Origin: Heterobilharzia americana
Lineage: Eukaryota; Platyhelminthes; Trematoda; Strigeidida; Schistosomatidae
Reading direction: 5' to 3'
NCBI GenBank assembly: GCA_944470555.2
Contig: OX104127.1
Span: forward strand, 130,077,113 to 130,141,112
Length of the DNA stretch: 64,000 nucleotides
A model generated the notes under the pieces. The model worked only from the letters and a program-made list of their open reading frames with translations, made no database searches and was not told where the DNA came from. This document shows positions 11,433 to 24,257 of the stretch, in pieces (within the stretch, counting starts at the first letter, position 1; the number at the start of each line of letters is the position of its first letter). The position numbers and the translations under genes are program-made.

Positions 11433-12891
11433 CTAGAAAATAAATAGAAAGATCAAGATCATACAATAAAACACTCTAGTTTACTAAGAGTGGATCTCAG
11501 TTCACCAGTTAAGATTTAGCGCTTGGCTTGGGCCTTCAAATTTCAAGCAATGTCTCGGGTTGGAATTTCATCCCAATTATTTTGTTATTTGCAAATCAAA
11601 ACACGTCAAGCAATAAGTGTACCTTATGATCTAATATATAAACAGTTATATAGGAATGATTTTAAGTTATTTTTGTCATCTCAGTAAAAGTGTCAACTCA
11701 AAAAAATGTATCTCTACTAGAACATAATACAAACTTCAGAATTGATCAGTGTTAAAATAAACGAAGCATTTCTTACCCGCTTATTGGATAAATTATTTTT
11801 TGATTAACAACTGACTACTTCAGCGCATATCTAAATCATCAAAACGTTCGATATAATGAAGTTGCATTGCAATATACAGGTGAATATTGTATACTAAACA
11901 TAAGAGTATGAGTAAATCGGAGACAAAGATTAATAAAGAGAATTTTAACATCCACTCAGAATTGTGAAACCCAGCCAAGTGTTGTCAGTAGTTAACCTGT
12001 TAACTAACTTTTTAATTCATTGAAAATTTTTTTTTCTTTTTGAGACTTATCATGGTAACCTATGTTTTATGTACGATCCATATTGGATTTGTCTATTCGA
12101 TGTAATACATTGGTATACTAATATTTATCTGATAGCTTTTCGAGTATAAGCGACTTCTTATAATCATGTAAAAGTAATCATACAGCTTTTGGTATCTGCT
12201 TTTTCACGGACCTGTCACCTCATATTCCTTTTTAGTAGTATTAAACTTTACAGGTATACGTGCTGCATCATTATTATCTTTGTTGGGTGTTGAGTGGTTG
12301 GACAAAGGTTCCGTAACCAATACCTCTCTCTACACAACTGTTTTGTATTAAAGTACGGTTTTTGTGGCCCAATCTATTTCAAGGCTGTGCTTCAGTAAAT
12401 CAACTAAAAAAGCTGAGATTTTTTTGGATTATTGGTGCTATTTGGGTTCGTCAATCTACATTTGGCTTAATTTCTATGTTCCAATAATCTAATTGACTCC
12501 CAACCTATGTACTTGACCTCACAACCATTGCATGAAATTTGGTCCATCAAACTATTTTCTTCAACTGGGGCAGTCTGGTCCCTAAGCTGAAGTTTATCTA
12601 CAAGCGGGTTTGTAGATTTGAGTGCCACCCTACAATCCAGCCTTGTTGGGAATCTTACGTAAATAATAATAAATTCTACACGAATAGTACTATGTAACTG
12701 TGTCCTATATCAAATGAAACAATGTAATGTGAAATTCGATTTGACCACGGTGCCCAAGTTCTTTACTTGTATTTTATGTACCACCTTTGTATCTTTAGAA
12801 TTAGGTACTGAAACCCACACAGTGCTAAATCCTAGAAAATAGATGTGGGTAAAACTGTTACTTCGATTTGAGGGTTTGTGACGATTAACTG

Positions 12892-13453
12892 ATTTCAAGT
12901 TGGTATTCATCATGGACTGGCATCAGTTGGAGGAACATTAGAAACCTGGAAGCACTGGACAGCCGTTTGGTCCTAATATGTGACTCTTCAACAGTGCTCA
13001 CCCATGACTGTACTGGGGATCGAATCCAGGACACTCGGGTCCCGCGGCCAGCACATTGCCATTGAGATACTGGGTCGGAATCCAACTGCTCATACTCCCA
13101 ACTTTTGTCACTTCACGACATAGCGCGACCATCACCCAATGTCAGTGTGAAGTCGTGACCGATGGGTCACACCTGGTGGACGTAAGAAGAAATGCTCACT
13201 GATGACATTGGGTGATGGTCGCCCTATGTCGTGAACTCATAGAAGTTGGGAATATGATCTATTGGATTCCAACCCAGTGGCTAAATGGTAATGTGCTGGT
13301 CACGGATCCTGAAGTTCCCCGGTTCGCTCTTCAGTAGAGTCATGGGTGCGCATTGGTGGGGAGTTCCATACTAGGACGAAACGGCTTCCCAGTGCAACCA
13401 GGTTTCTGATGTTCCTCTAACTGATGTTAGTCCATGGCAAATGCCAACTTGAA
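12892..13453. repeat. Palindromic tRNA-like element (family C), two inverted arms
   Basis: The left arm (about 12892-13135) and right arm (about 13200-13453) are reverse complements with a few percent to moderate divergence. The outer ends are TTCAAGTTGGTATTCATCATGG and its complement CCATGGCAAATGCCAACTTGAA, and the inner ends CACCCAATGTCAGTG and CTGATGACATTGGGTG. Each arm holds a tRNA-like pair of boxes (GTGGCTAAATGGTAATG; GGATTCGATCC). About 60 bases separate the arms. It lies in the intron before the penultimate exon and would form a long hairpin in the pre-mRNA. Confidence 0.8.
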
Positions 13454-14949
13454 ATCATATATGTCATTTACAGAAGTAAGGTCGAAACCGTCACTCTGTT
13501 TACGCTATTCCCTGAACATTAGTAGTAGTCTTCGTACAACTAACAGAGCTTCAAAACGAAGATAATCTGACATAAATCAGTTACAGCAGGCTTATGGTGA
13601 AGCCATGAGTTTAGCCAGATGTTTATGTCACTTCTGTTTTGTCTTTACCTGTCATATATTTACTCATTTTGAATTGATGTCAGAATACTTGACAAAATGG
13701 GTAATGTTGTGAAGAAATGGATGATTAAATATCCATAAATCATATAGTTGCTTTTCAAAGCACTAAAGAGTTGACGCAAATTTGAGGCTTACTGACAACT
13801 GGTGATACTTCCAGTCAGCAGTCTTGAGGTTGACGGTTTGGGTCTTGCAAAAGCACGAATATTCTTTCAACTTCTTTCATTATATCTGTTACACAAGCAT
13901 CAGTCTGCTGTATTCACCAAAAAGAAGTATAATGTAATCTTGCTAATCCTTATGGAGAAATTTGTGTCATATTTTAAAAGAACACTCTTAGAGATATAAA
14001 ACAAAAGATACCTTTTCAAAATTTCGAGTAATTCCACCCCTCACATCAAGTGTAGAGTTGTTTCTAGTGTTAAAGACTGTGCTTATCTATAACTAAAAGC
14101 ATGAACGAGATTGCTTGAACTTATGCCTCCTAGACAAATGTACAATAATCAGCGTATTTAGCTATCGTTAAAAATGAGAGGAGTAGCTGTGAACATCATG
14201 ACATAAGAATTGACCAGGGTGTTATCCCTAAAAGTGGGAAACATATTTGTTGCTGGGTCGACCTCTTTAGTACAAAGTGACGAGTCATTCATTTGGTATT
14301 GTTGAATTGTAACTGAAATACGATCTATGAAGAATTAAGAACCTATTGATTGAGTTTTGAACAAATTACGTGACGTGAGCTCTAACAGATTTGGCTGGTT
14401 TAAGAAAAAGAATATAACAGTTCGGAATGGTTCGATCTCCATTTCATGGAATTATTTTTGACAGCACTTCGTCATTTGCTTTATATATACTTAGAACAAT
14501 ACAAACTTACAATATATAATAACACAGTCCTATTTTATTTTTCACTTAATAAGTGTATTCAGGTAGAAAACTAAAAATAAAGTAGAAGCTTTGAATCAAC
14601 ACTTTAAATGCTGTAGTGAATAACTGAATTACTACTGAGTTATATCAGAGCATTAAAATATATCTACGGAAAATGGGAGAAGAGGCAAAACATTGTCCTC
14701 TGAGTAGCAACAAAACTCATACATCTCTCACTTTCTTGCTATCCACCAACCAAGGTACATGATATTTTGAGTCGACTATAAGTTCACCGATGTTTGGTGG
14801 AATCACCGTGTGAGCAGTGTTGAAGTAAGACGAAGTTTACCAGGCAAGATGGGCAAGTTGACTGATGAGATTGCTAACTTCATCGGCTAAGATGACTTGA
14901 ACATATGTTGTGCATGCCGATTCACCGCCTACTTCAACGTCCCATGCTA
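13454..14949. other. Intron sequence, nothing recognised
   Basis: AT-rich DNA between the palindrome and the RTE-like 3' fragment. Open frames are short and lack motifs. The same holds for 11433-12891. Confidence 0.45.
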
Positions 14950-15310
14950 GGTGAATTTAGGTTAGGCTAGAATAAGGTTCAAGGTGGTCAGATTAAGAGA
15001 TAGCGCCAGTCGATGACGTCTCTGACTGTTGGTGTGAGCCATTTGACAGAATGTAGACTACTTGCCTGGGGCCTTCGCGACGATAGAAATCAGTAGTCGA
15101 GGATTATTGGTGACACAGTTGAAGATAGATCACAGTGGCGCAGATGTATTCAATAACTGATTTCTTCTAAGGCTTGAATGTTTTAGCTAACCTTGACTTT
15201 CAAATTTCTTTTTTCCACAAATACCTTTTTCTAGTTTGCATTAAGTGTTTTTTATCCACCTGTTCTTCATATACTACAGCGGAATGTAGAAACTTGAACC
15301 GATGCACTTA
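14950..15310 (+). mobile_element. 3' fragment of the older RTE-like lineage
   Basis: One frame gives GLRDDRNQ, then IIGDTVEDRSQWRRCIQ, the conserved C-terminal end of this schistosome RT lineage, and then a 3' tail (TTCTTCTAAGGCTTGAATG) shared with 8425-8450. The element is 5' truncated, as usual for non-LTR retrotransposition. It ends about 200 bases from an Ig exon. Confidence 0.7.
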
Positions 15311-15524
15311 TGCACGAGGTTCTTTTCTGATTTTGTCTGTGTGTCTTACTTAGACATTATAAAGTTTCACTTGATGAGGTGTGGTAAGATTAAGATGATT
15401 TCGAAGAAGGTTTCAGCTATATCAAGGTCAAAATGTTTCATATGTATTATCAGTTTTATCGAAGAGAAGGAAAGATTTACTAACGGCATTTTGCGATAAA
15501 TTTTACAAAAAGATAAAAATTAAC

Positions 15525-15689
15525 CTTTTTCTTGATAACAGATGTATCCACTGGACTGTCGGTTTCTTTGGCGATATTACCCAGCAGGGGAGATTTACTT
15601 GTTCATTCTCTATTACTTCCAGAAGAAGAGGTCTTCTGATATTGGGTTGGTTTAATGGAACTGTGAAAGCTTGAAACACCTCTTCATGT
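15525..15689 (-). CDS. Exon encoding first half of Ig domain 1
   Basis: Phase 2-2 exon of 165 bases with acceptor TATATTTTTAG at 15691-15690 and donor GTTAAT at 15524. It encodes the first strands of an I-set-like Ig domain: a Pro-rich entry, LEVIENEQVNLPCW, then TVQWI about a dozen residues after the cysteine, the normal Cys to Trp spacing. The second cysteine is supplied by the next exon. The exon starts in phase 2 but the previous recognised exon ends in phase 1, so an exon is missing between them. Confidence 0.82.
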
Positions 15690-16284
15690 CTAAAAATATA
15701 CGTAGATAATTTTTTATTAAAAATACTAAACTTTATATTGGTAAAAGTGGTAGTCAGTTTTCTTGCGAATATTTGTGTGATCATCGCTGCATGACCATGG
15801 CAAAACTTGATACAATAAACCATAAGCTTTAGTTTAGCTGTTTTAGATCAGCAGTCAAAGCTTCATATCAGAACTCGTTCACATTTCTTGATTTTTCTAC
15901 CACTGTAGTACGTTAAACTTCAAACAATCGTTCATTTCTACTGCACCTGATTTCCATGTTAAGTGAAATTTTATACGGAAACCGTCCAAATGTCAAGAAT
16001 TTCGTTTACCGATATTATTCAAGTGTTAATAAAAGTCTGGTGGAACTTCAGTGACTACATTCTTCGACACAAAATGTCATCCACTTTTGATCAGGCCTTT
16101 TTCTATTGGAACGTAAACAACATTGGGCTACTGATTGGGAATGTGGTCTTACTAATTCACACACAAAAATCAGTAAATATTCTTTGATATTTTTACCTTC
16201 AAAATAAATGAAGTACACCTACACGCAATTCAACAGCATTAAACAGCAAACTTCATCTTGGTTTTCGTCACGAACGTATATCAC

Positions 16285-16390
16285 TTTGAGAATCATTAAA
16301 AACCTAGAAGCCCTAGAGGGCTGCTTTGTTCTAACATGCATCTCCTCAACAGTGTACACTCATGACCCCGCCAGCGATTGTAGGAAGAAT
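16285..16390. repeat. Single arm of a family C repeat
   Basis: The stretch with AACCTAGAAGCCCTAGAGGGC, CATCTCCTCAACAGTG and CACTCATGACCCCGCCAGCG parallels the left arm of the palindrome at 12.9 kb (CTGGAAGCACTGGACAG, GACTCTTCAACAGTG). Confidence 0.5.
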
Positions 16391-19300
16391 ATTTTGTCTC
16401 ATTTTATGTATTGGTTTTCAACACATCACATACTTTTAACTACATGGTTAAAAAATGATTGATTGCTTCCCAGTGATGAATACTGACAATAAATTACTGG
16501 TTAATACTAACCTTAAGTCCTTTACTTTCTGTATCCTCAAGTATGACTTACTGGTAATTATCACTACTGTAGATTCCATAATTTAAGTTATGAAATACGT
16601 CTCTACCCTGGTTACTTAATAGCACCGAATCTAAAAATCACTATTCAGAACATAATATCGCGTTTTCTTTTGTACATATTGTTACAGAATTACTTTAAAA
16701 TATCTTTTTACGCCGTCTTATATGGTGACATTTCCATACTTCAAGTTAATGGAAATTTATTTATCTCTCTCTCCAGTAAACATTTAAATAATTGTTTCTA
16801 TGCTGTATTCATTTTGAAATGTCATTGACGCAAACGAGAGAATACAGTAGTATAGTAAACATTAAGTGAACTGTCACTCTCCAACGTAAGTATTTGGTTT
16901 TATTAACGAAAAAAAAGCCACGTTTATTGACTTCCTTAATCATTCTTTTCTTTGATGAATAGTTCCGTGTAAAAGTTATTGCTTTTTGAAGTCTGGATTA
17001 ATTAGTGTAGAAGAACTAAAAGAATTTAAGTAGATTATGCAGCCTGACTTCACTGAAACTCCACAACATATTTCACAACTGATGACTACCTTAGAAATGG
17101 TATGAAGTTTTTTTTAAATGGTTTTATTTTTCACAAAATATCACCCGACTACTTTTTGGATTAGTGTTTTATTACAGCATATTCATCAAAAGTGTCAAAT
17201 ACAAGACAAAAGTATAATTCTATATAACTGGTTCTCACTAAACTAACTGTTATTTCTGTGGTATTGTGATCAAAAGAACTATTATTTACTCAGATCTCTT
17301 AATTCTCTAAAAGATAAATCTAAGCAGTTCACATTTATGTGCTTATACAGCCGCATCCAAAAATTTAGTCGTCAGTGAAAACATTTTCAACCGAAACTAT
17401 ATTATTCACCAACTGTGTATGCATTTAGGTAGCAGGCAAACAAAATGAAAAACTTTCCCTCTGAATTTAATGGATAGTATGATGACCTCGAAATATAATT
17501 ATAAACTAGTAATCATTTTTGGTACTGACGAAAACTCTTCTAAACAACATTTGTTGCAAGCAGAACAAGATTTTTGTGTGTACTGATGTGTTCATATGCA
17601 ATTCGGAAACCTTAAAAAAGATTGATAGCCTGAGGTATATTTCTAGGTCATTCAAAATATTGAGATTACTAAGTTCAAATTCTAGTTCACATATTTTCTT
17701 GTGCAACTATAAAACCTATTAACATATCTGATACTCCTACCATTACTAAATGGATGCATCAATCGATTTAGGGAATTCTGGTAATCCAGTAAATTCAATA
17801 AGAATTACATGAATTTATGTATTTCCAGCAATAAAACGCTATTCGCTGAAATGTTATAAAAGCGAATAAACTTCATATGACTCAGTATCAGATGATTCAG
17901 CCAATAACTGAGAAATGATTTGTTGTGACAAAACTTCATGATTCTAACTTTATGTGTAATTCACGTTTGAATATTATGGCACTCGTTAGACTCAACACAA
18001 CTGTGAGTTATAAACTGAACTGAATGCAAGATATGATTTTTTCAATTTCCTAACTAACAAACTTCCTTTGAGTGAATTTAAAGGCACCCTAGCTAAACAA
18101 TCGTTTTCCTTTTTTTCATGAAAAAACTAACTTTAGAGCCAAAGTAGAGTAAACGGACTAGTTATTTCAGTCCCTGGAGAAATGATGTTTAGAATCACTC
18201 ATTTCTTCTAATTTGTACTACGGAAAACAAAGGCTTATTGCTCACTAACCTTGGGTGTTTTCCGTTTGAGTTATGCACATACACAGCTGAATTATATGTT
18301 TGCAGTGGATTATAGTTCATAGAGGTGAAATAGCTAATTTTTTACATAAACAGAGGAAAGATATACAATAACTGATTTCATTTGAAGTGCAGTTATTTGA
18401 AACGCATGATTCTTACAGGATTGAGTGAAATTTCAGTAGGCAAACTCTTCATCCTAGCTATTCAATAATACTACTAAGTGTCTTTTAAAAGAAGTAAGAT
18501 ATTATAGCCGATAATATCTGTCCTAGACTCATTTTCTTTCCTTTGGTCTTACAAGAACAACCAATAAGCTTTTATTGACACATTCAACTGCCCAATCTAT
18601 CAGAGTGCAAGGCAAGATCTTCACTGTAAATACGGTTGTGATGCACTGATTCACTTGTGTAGCAAACATCAATGGAGCCCATGTTACACCTAAATGTTAG
18701 GACTATCACAAAACTAGAGATAAGCTTCAGACGACGCCTTATGATATAAACCTTGTTTCAACTCTTTTCAACCGCATCCAACTATAAGCTGTATATAAGG
18801 ATATGGGGGAGCAAGAAAACTGAAACAATAATTCACGCTACCAAAGGAAATTAAGAAGAAATAGAATCAGATCTCATAACAAATAACTTACGATTTATCT
18901 GTCTTCAGTTCATAGCCAACTGATAGATTAGCTGTTTTATGAAAGAAAAAAGTCAATTTGAGGATAAGTTAGTAGTATATAAGTCTTCTTTTTTTGCACA
19001 AGTTAAAATTTTCTACTGTTTAAACATTTCCTGAAATCACAACTCAACGTAAATATTGTAATGGGGATAATGACAATATTATTATTAAAACAGAATATTT
19101 TCTATCAAAATATTGAATATTCAAGCTTTCTAGTGGTTACTAGAATCTAAAAAGTCCACTTTCTATTAAAAAGTGAAGAGCTGGTTTATTTTAATGGAAA
19201 GAAAACATGATCCCTCTGTAAAAGCTGTCAGATTACCTGAACTAAAGTCCAAAATTGAGTGGAAAATGAAGAAAAGTTGTAAACCTCAAGACTAGATTTC

Positions 19301-20009
19301 CTGAAGGTAATTGAATAAAAAATTTACAATCTCGAGGTTGAATACACACATGAGAGAAATAATCAACCAGTTCTTTTGCCTTAGTAAATCTACAGAGAAA
19401 AACGAGTTGTGTGCAACTGAAATTCAATATATATCGTTTTATTGTCATCAACATAGAATAGAGTTCAGTGATCGTGAGTTGCGTAACATTGAACCGGGTG
19501 GAATGAAAATTTTTAAAGTAAACATTGAAGAGAAATAATAAATTTTTCATTAAATGTTTTATTTAAAGGGACTGTTTACAACACTAGTCTATGTAGCTCG
19601 ATTTACTTCTGATGATAATTTAAGGAATCAGATGAAATTCGAAAAACTGACAAGAACAGATAGTTGGACAGTAGCTATATCTATTTTAGTGCACTCATAC
19701 ACTTGCTCTGATAAATCATAAATTCATCTTTTAATCATCAGAAACAGATATAAATATTATTTTGACGGAATTAAGTAAAGAAGGTCACATGATTGACTGC
19801 TGATTACACACACAAAAATTAAATGTTTCTATTCCCATACAAGTAACTCACAAAAATTGAACTCAAGAAACGAAAGTAACGAGACACCGTGAAATCGCAT
19901 ATTTTTGAACATATAACAACACACTTTAAGTAATTCACATATTAAACCGACGATGCAGATTTCCTTCTGTTTAGGATTCATCAGATGATTGGATCTACAA
20001 CCCAGTAAG
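16391..20009 (-). other. Intron sequence; a missing exon may lie here
   Basis: No domain is recognisable. Phase arithmetic requires an exon changing phase 1 to phase 2 between 23853 and 15689. One candidate region is 19436-19250 (minus), opened by TGAATTTCAG and containing four cysteines, but its frame needs a phase 2 entry and it fits no domain. Confidence 0.4.
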
Positions 20010-20180
20010 TAGTGTTGTTCTCACTAAGACTGAAACTCAGGACGGATCGCTTCAAATGCCGGGATGTTATTTTCTAGCCCACTGGGGCACGACAGTCACT
20101 CTCTGCGCGGCGGGTATAGTGAAGTTATTTTTATTGCTATAGCTTGTGGAACTTCATCGTTTATTGGGCTGAACTGATCG
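20010..20180 (-). repeat. Sm-alpha-like SINE (family A), diverged
   Basis: It holds the tRNA-derived part (ACTGAAACTCAGGACGGATCGCTTC) and the GCCCACTGGGGCACGACAGTCAC segment shared with the copies at 43 and 51 kb. On the minus strand at about 20000-19950 there is a CTGATGAATCC that recalls the hammerhead core but with a disrupted stem II. Confidence 0.65.
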
Positions 20181-20726
20181 GACACGAGGAGCAAATCGGC
20201 TTCTTTGGGGATGCTTCTATATTGCAAATATTTTCAAATTTGATATTACTGATGGATAGTGTTAATGTGACGAAACTCTTCGAAGGAATATTCAGAAATG
20301 AAATAAGGTCACTAAAATATCAGCTTCTACTTAACCTGACTAAAACACTGGATAAATATTGACAAAAAAATAAAGTACTACAGGAAATATTCAGTGTTTT
20401 AGTATAACAAAACCCCCATTCAAATAAAAAAGTAAAAATTCTTATGTTATTTAGTTTATGAACCTCGCCTGGTTAACTAGTTCACTAGTTACTAGCCGGT
20501 CCTAAGCCCCCATAAAGAGGGAAGGTTGGCCATACGGCTAGCAACCCTACCACGGAAAACAAATATAACCGCTAAACAAACTTCAAAACACAAACAAAAT
20601 CTAAAAATAATAACAAAATTATTCCTCGGTGGAATCGGAGAGGCAAAATAACGCCAGTTGGTGAAAGCCTTCAGGAAGCCAATTGGCCCACGTGTCTTTT
20701 CTCCCTCGATCAAAGAGAAAGTAAAC

Positions 20727-21434
20727 GTGGGACATGGAATGTCCACACAATGTCTGAACCCAGCAAGGCAGCCCAGATTGCAAACGAGATGAAGAGGTAT
20801 CACATTGAAGTGCTAGGAATTTGCGAAAGCAGATGGAATGGGAGTGGACTCTCCAAACTGTCAACTGGAGAATCAATAACCTACTCCGATATTGTCACAC
20901 AGACGACAACCACGAGCACACTGAACTTTGGAGTGGCTATCATGATGTCTCCAACTGCATCGAAGGCTCTGTGTGATGCAGTGGGAGGCAATCTCCTCTG
21001 CATCACGATCAGGATCATGACAGCAAGGTTCAACTCAAAAGGAAGGAAGGTCACAATCATACAATGCGACTCCATGCACCTACAAATAATGCAGAGAAAG
21101 AGAAAAAGGAGGAATTCCACACACAACTGCAATCAACACTGGAAAAGACCCACCCCAGTTGGCAACATCAAAATTCTAATGGGTGGGGTGACATGAATGC
21201 CAGACTGGGAGGGGACAACACAGGAAGGGAACTAACCATGGGTCGAGAAGCACTCGGTGAGGTGATGAACGAGAATGGAGAATTGTTTGCAGAATTCTGT
21301 GCATTCAATGATTTGGTGATTGGAGTCAGGCAGTGTGTTCAAGCACGAGGATATCCACAAAGCGAGCGACATGGATTTCACCAGACACCAGGACACACTA
21401 AAAATCAGGTCGACTTCATCTCAATCTCAAGATA
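20727..21434 (+). pseudogene. RTE copy 2: broken endonuclease
   Basis: Endonuclease motifs as in copy 1: WNVHTMSEPSK, LGICESRWNGSG, then after a frameshift at about 21060 DMNARLGGDNTGREL and NQVDFISISR before a stop. The frame break and the stop are at the same places as in copy 1, so they were inherited and not made after insertion. Confidence 0.85.
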
Positions 21435-21529
21435 ATGGAGACGCAGTCTACTTGACACAAGGTTAAGAAGAGGAGCAGATGTGGGTTCAGACCACTATCT
21501 AGTGCAAGGAACCTGCCTTCCAAATCAAG

Positions 21530-23760
21530 TTGAAAGCCTTCAAGGAAGCTGGTGATAGAGCGCAATTCAAATACATCACTCGAAAACTGAATGATGAGAC
21601 TACAAGGGACATCTTCACGGCAGCCATCAAGACAAAATGGGAGATATCAAGCAACATCCCTGAAGAAAACTGTGTGGAAGAACACTGGAAGTCTTTGAAA
21701 GCTATGTGGAAAGAAACCTGCACAGCCGAATTAGGAAGGAAGAAGAAAGAGGACAAGGAATGGATCTCGACGGATACATGGAAGCTGATAGAGCAGGGAG
21801 AGGAAGATGGCGATGGTGAAGCAGAAGATAAACCAGTGCAAGGATGCTCAACGACAAGAGGAAGTGAGCACAATGTATAAAACACTACACTGGACAAAGA
21901 AATGAAGAAGAGTGCACGCAGAGACAAAAGACACTTCTAGGAAACACTGGCAAGTGAAGCAGATCAGGCTGCAGGTAGGAAAGACAGAAACCTGACAACA
22001 TTGTATCAAATAACCAGGTTGCTACTATCTGGAAGGGAAGAGATCAACGCAGACGAAACCAATGAAAGGTGATGAAGGAAATTTAATTACGAAAGAGGAG
22101 AAACAAAGGAAACAGTGGGCGGACCACTTCAAGAAGCTCTTGAATCGACCACCACCACCACCAGCACTTTATCCAGTAATACCACCTACAGTCCGGCCAC
22201 AGAACTACAAGTGAACATAAATCCTCCAACAAAAGTCGAAATCCTGAACGCCATAAAGCTACTGAAATGTGGGAAAGCAGCAAAACCAGATGGGATCCCG
22301 TCAGAAGCACTGAGAGCAGACGCAGAGACAACAGCGGATATGCTCACACCACCATTGCAGAGGGTGTAGAAGGAAGAGAAGGTACCTGCCCATTGATTGT
22401 AAGAAGGGCTACCTTGTCAAACTCCCGAAGAAGCGAGACCTCAGTGTTTGCAAGAACCGACGCGGAATCACTCTCCTGTCCACCCCATGCAAGCAAAATA
22501 TTATGCCGCATCAACCTGGAGAGGTTAAAGGATGAGCTGGATTCAAAACTGCGACCGAAACAGGCAGGCTTCACGAAGTACAAATCATGTGTGGACCAAA
22601 TTGCAACGCTACACTACGCGTCATCATAGAACAGAGTATAGAATGACAGTCAAATCCACACCTCAACTTCATCGACTTTGAGAAGGCCTTTGACAGCGTC
22701 GACCGAGAGGTAATTTGGAAACTGCTTCAATACTACGGAATACCACAAACCTTTATCAGCCTCATTCAACAACTATATGAAGACGCCACATACCAGCCAA
22801 GTAATTCACAATGGGAAGCTCAGCTCAGTGATGCTTTTGAAGCGAAGACAGGAGTGAAACGAGGCCGCCACCTACTAACACCCATGATATTCCTGATTGT
22901 GGTCGACTGTGCTGGATCATGCAGCAGACAACAGTGGGGAGCTGTGAGAAGAGGGGGATACACTGGATGGCTGGACTGCGCAAAAAAACCTAAAAGATTT
23001 GGATTTCGCCACCGATGACTTGTGCCCGATATCACACAAACTTGAAGACCTACAGGCGAAAACTAACAAGTTGGCAGAAGAGGTGGGGCAGGGCAGCGAA
23101 GACGGGACTTCAAGTGAATATAGCGAAGACAGAAGTGATGAAGATACCGCACCAACAACTCCCACAACAACAAACTCCAATCACCATGAACGGGAGAAAC
23201 TTAAAGGAAGTAACCTCCTTCCCTTATCTAGGCAGCACTGTCTCAACTACAGGCGGCACAGGCACAGACGAGGATGTCAAAGTCAGACAGGATCGGAAAA
23301 GCAAGACAGGCGTTCATTAGCCTGAAACCAGTGTGCAGATCTGCTTCACTGCACACAGCATGTGGAACAACATCCGGATTTTCAACACCAACCCTGTCAA
23401 GTCAGTGCTTCTGTGTGATTGTTGAGAGACTTGGCACGTTACGAAAGGGATATCCAATAAACTACAGACATTCATCAACAACTGCTTACCCCGGCTCGCT
23501 ACTGAAGATCAGATGGCCAGAATAATGAGAATAAGTAACAAGGAACTCTGGCTGGGTAACGAACCGACCAAGAACCTATCACCCAACAAATATGCAGTAG
23601 GAGGAAGTGGAGATGGATTGGAGTGGGCATACATTGAGAAGGTCGACTGGGGACATCGCGCGTCAGGCCAGTTGCTCGAGTGGAACCCCCATGGGAAGCG
23701 ACCAGTTCACTGGCGATGTGCTACTGAAGCCCTATGTTCCATCAGGAACCCAAGGGACAA
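21530..23760 (+). pseudogene. RTE copy 2: broken reverse transcriptase
   Basis: Blocks in several frames: KVEILNAIKLLKCGKAAKPD, IPSEALRADAETTADMLT, LRPKQAGFTKYKSCVDQIAT, FIDFEKAFDSVDREVIWKLL, LDFATDDLC at about 23001-23022 (FADD expected), VTSFPYLGSTVSTTGG, and a C-terminal KELWLGNE block. The shared breaks include the stop after ATLHYASS. Confidence 0.85.
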
Positions 23761-23852
23761 ATAGTAATAATATCTTCGTCATCAAGTTATCTAATGGTAT
23801 TTTTATCTGAAACCAAATAGCACAACTTAAAGTAATCATTCTCGGTACTCAC

Positions 23853-24257
23853 CTGTAAACGTATTCTTCCTCTTCAAAATGTCAACCAATAGCAGGAGTA
23901 CATTATCTGGTAATTGATGTGATTCTGTCTTCATAATATTTCTTCTGAACCTATTCCGAAGTAGGCAGGTAGCCTCACATTCTGCTTCTGTTTTAAAAAC
24001 TCGTCCAATCATCTGACTTTCGTAAAAGGTGAACTGACCAAAAGTACTTTTTGGTTCATTCAAACAAATGGGCACCAAAACTGGAACACAAATTCCATCA
24101 TATTTTTCATCGGTTAAATGTACACTAGTTCTTACTTGAAATCTGTAACCCAGTTCGTGAATGATATCTTCTGGGTTACAAAATGTCTGTTTAACCATCT
24201 CATCATACTGACTACCTGTTAGAAATGGTAGACATGGAAATTTCTCCGCGAAGTTAT
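23853..24257 (-). CDS. Exon 14: diverged Kunitz domain
   Basis: Phase 1-1 exon with a good acceptor (TTTCTTTCTAG at 24259-24258) and donor GTGAGT at 23852. The six cysteines are FPC, TFC, GIC, PIC, AEC and EATC, with FYESQMIGRVFKTEAEC before the fifth. The spacing between cysteines 2 and 3 is about 30 residues and the YGGC motif is lost, so this is the most diverged Kunitz copy. P1 is Asn. A basic tail (LLRNRFRRN) and a Leu-rich stretch follow. RTE copy 2 ends about 80 bases beyond the donor. Confidence 0.72.

Larger units (their letters stand above)
20463..23765 (+). mobile_element. RTE-clade (SR2-like) retrotransposon, copy 2
   Basis: It has the same 5' start (GCCTGGTTAACTAGTTCACTAG) and 3' end (AACCCAAGGGAC, then AATAGTAATAATA) as copy 1. 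It is inserted in an intron of the papilin-like gene, antisense to it. It lacks about 105 bases near the 3' end (junction at about 23700, AAGCGACCAGTTCACTGG) that copies 1 and 3 retain. A target duplication is not clear by eye (TTATTTAG before, TTATCTAA after). From about 20.6 to 23.5 kb it keeps a constant offset of 10421 to copy 3. Confidence 0.92.

Noticed and set aside
19242..19436. Candidate missing exon (minus) with four cysteines after TGAATTTCAG
   Set aside because: It needs a phase 2 entry but the preceding exon ends in phase 1, and the cysteine spacing fits no Kunitz or Ig pattern. The opposite strand is open as well.
21499..21927. Long minus-strand Ser-rich frames inside the RTE copies
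   Set aside because: They mirror the plus-strand coding blocks and recur only because the element is repeated.
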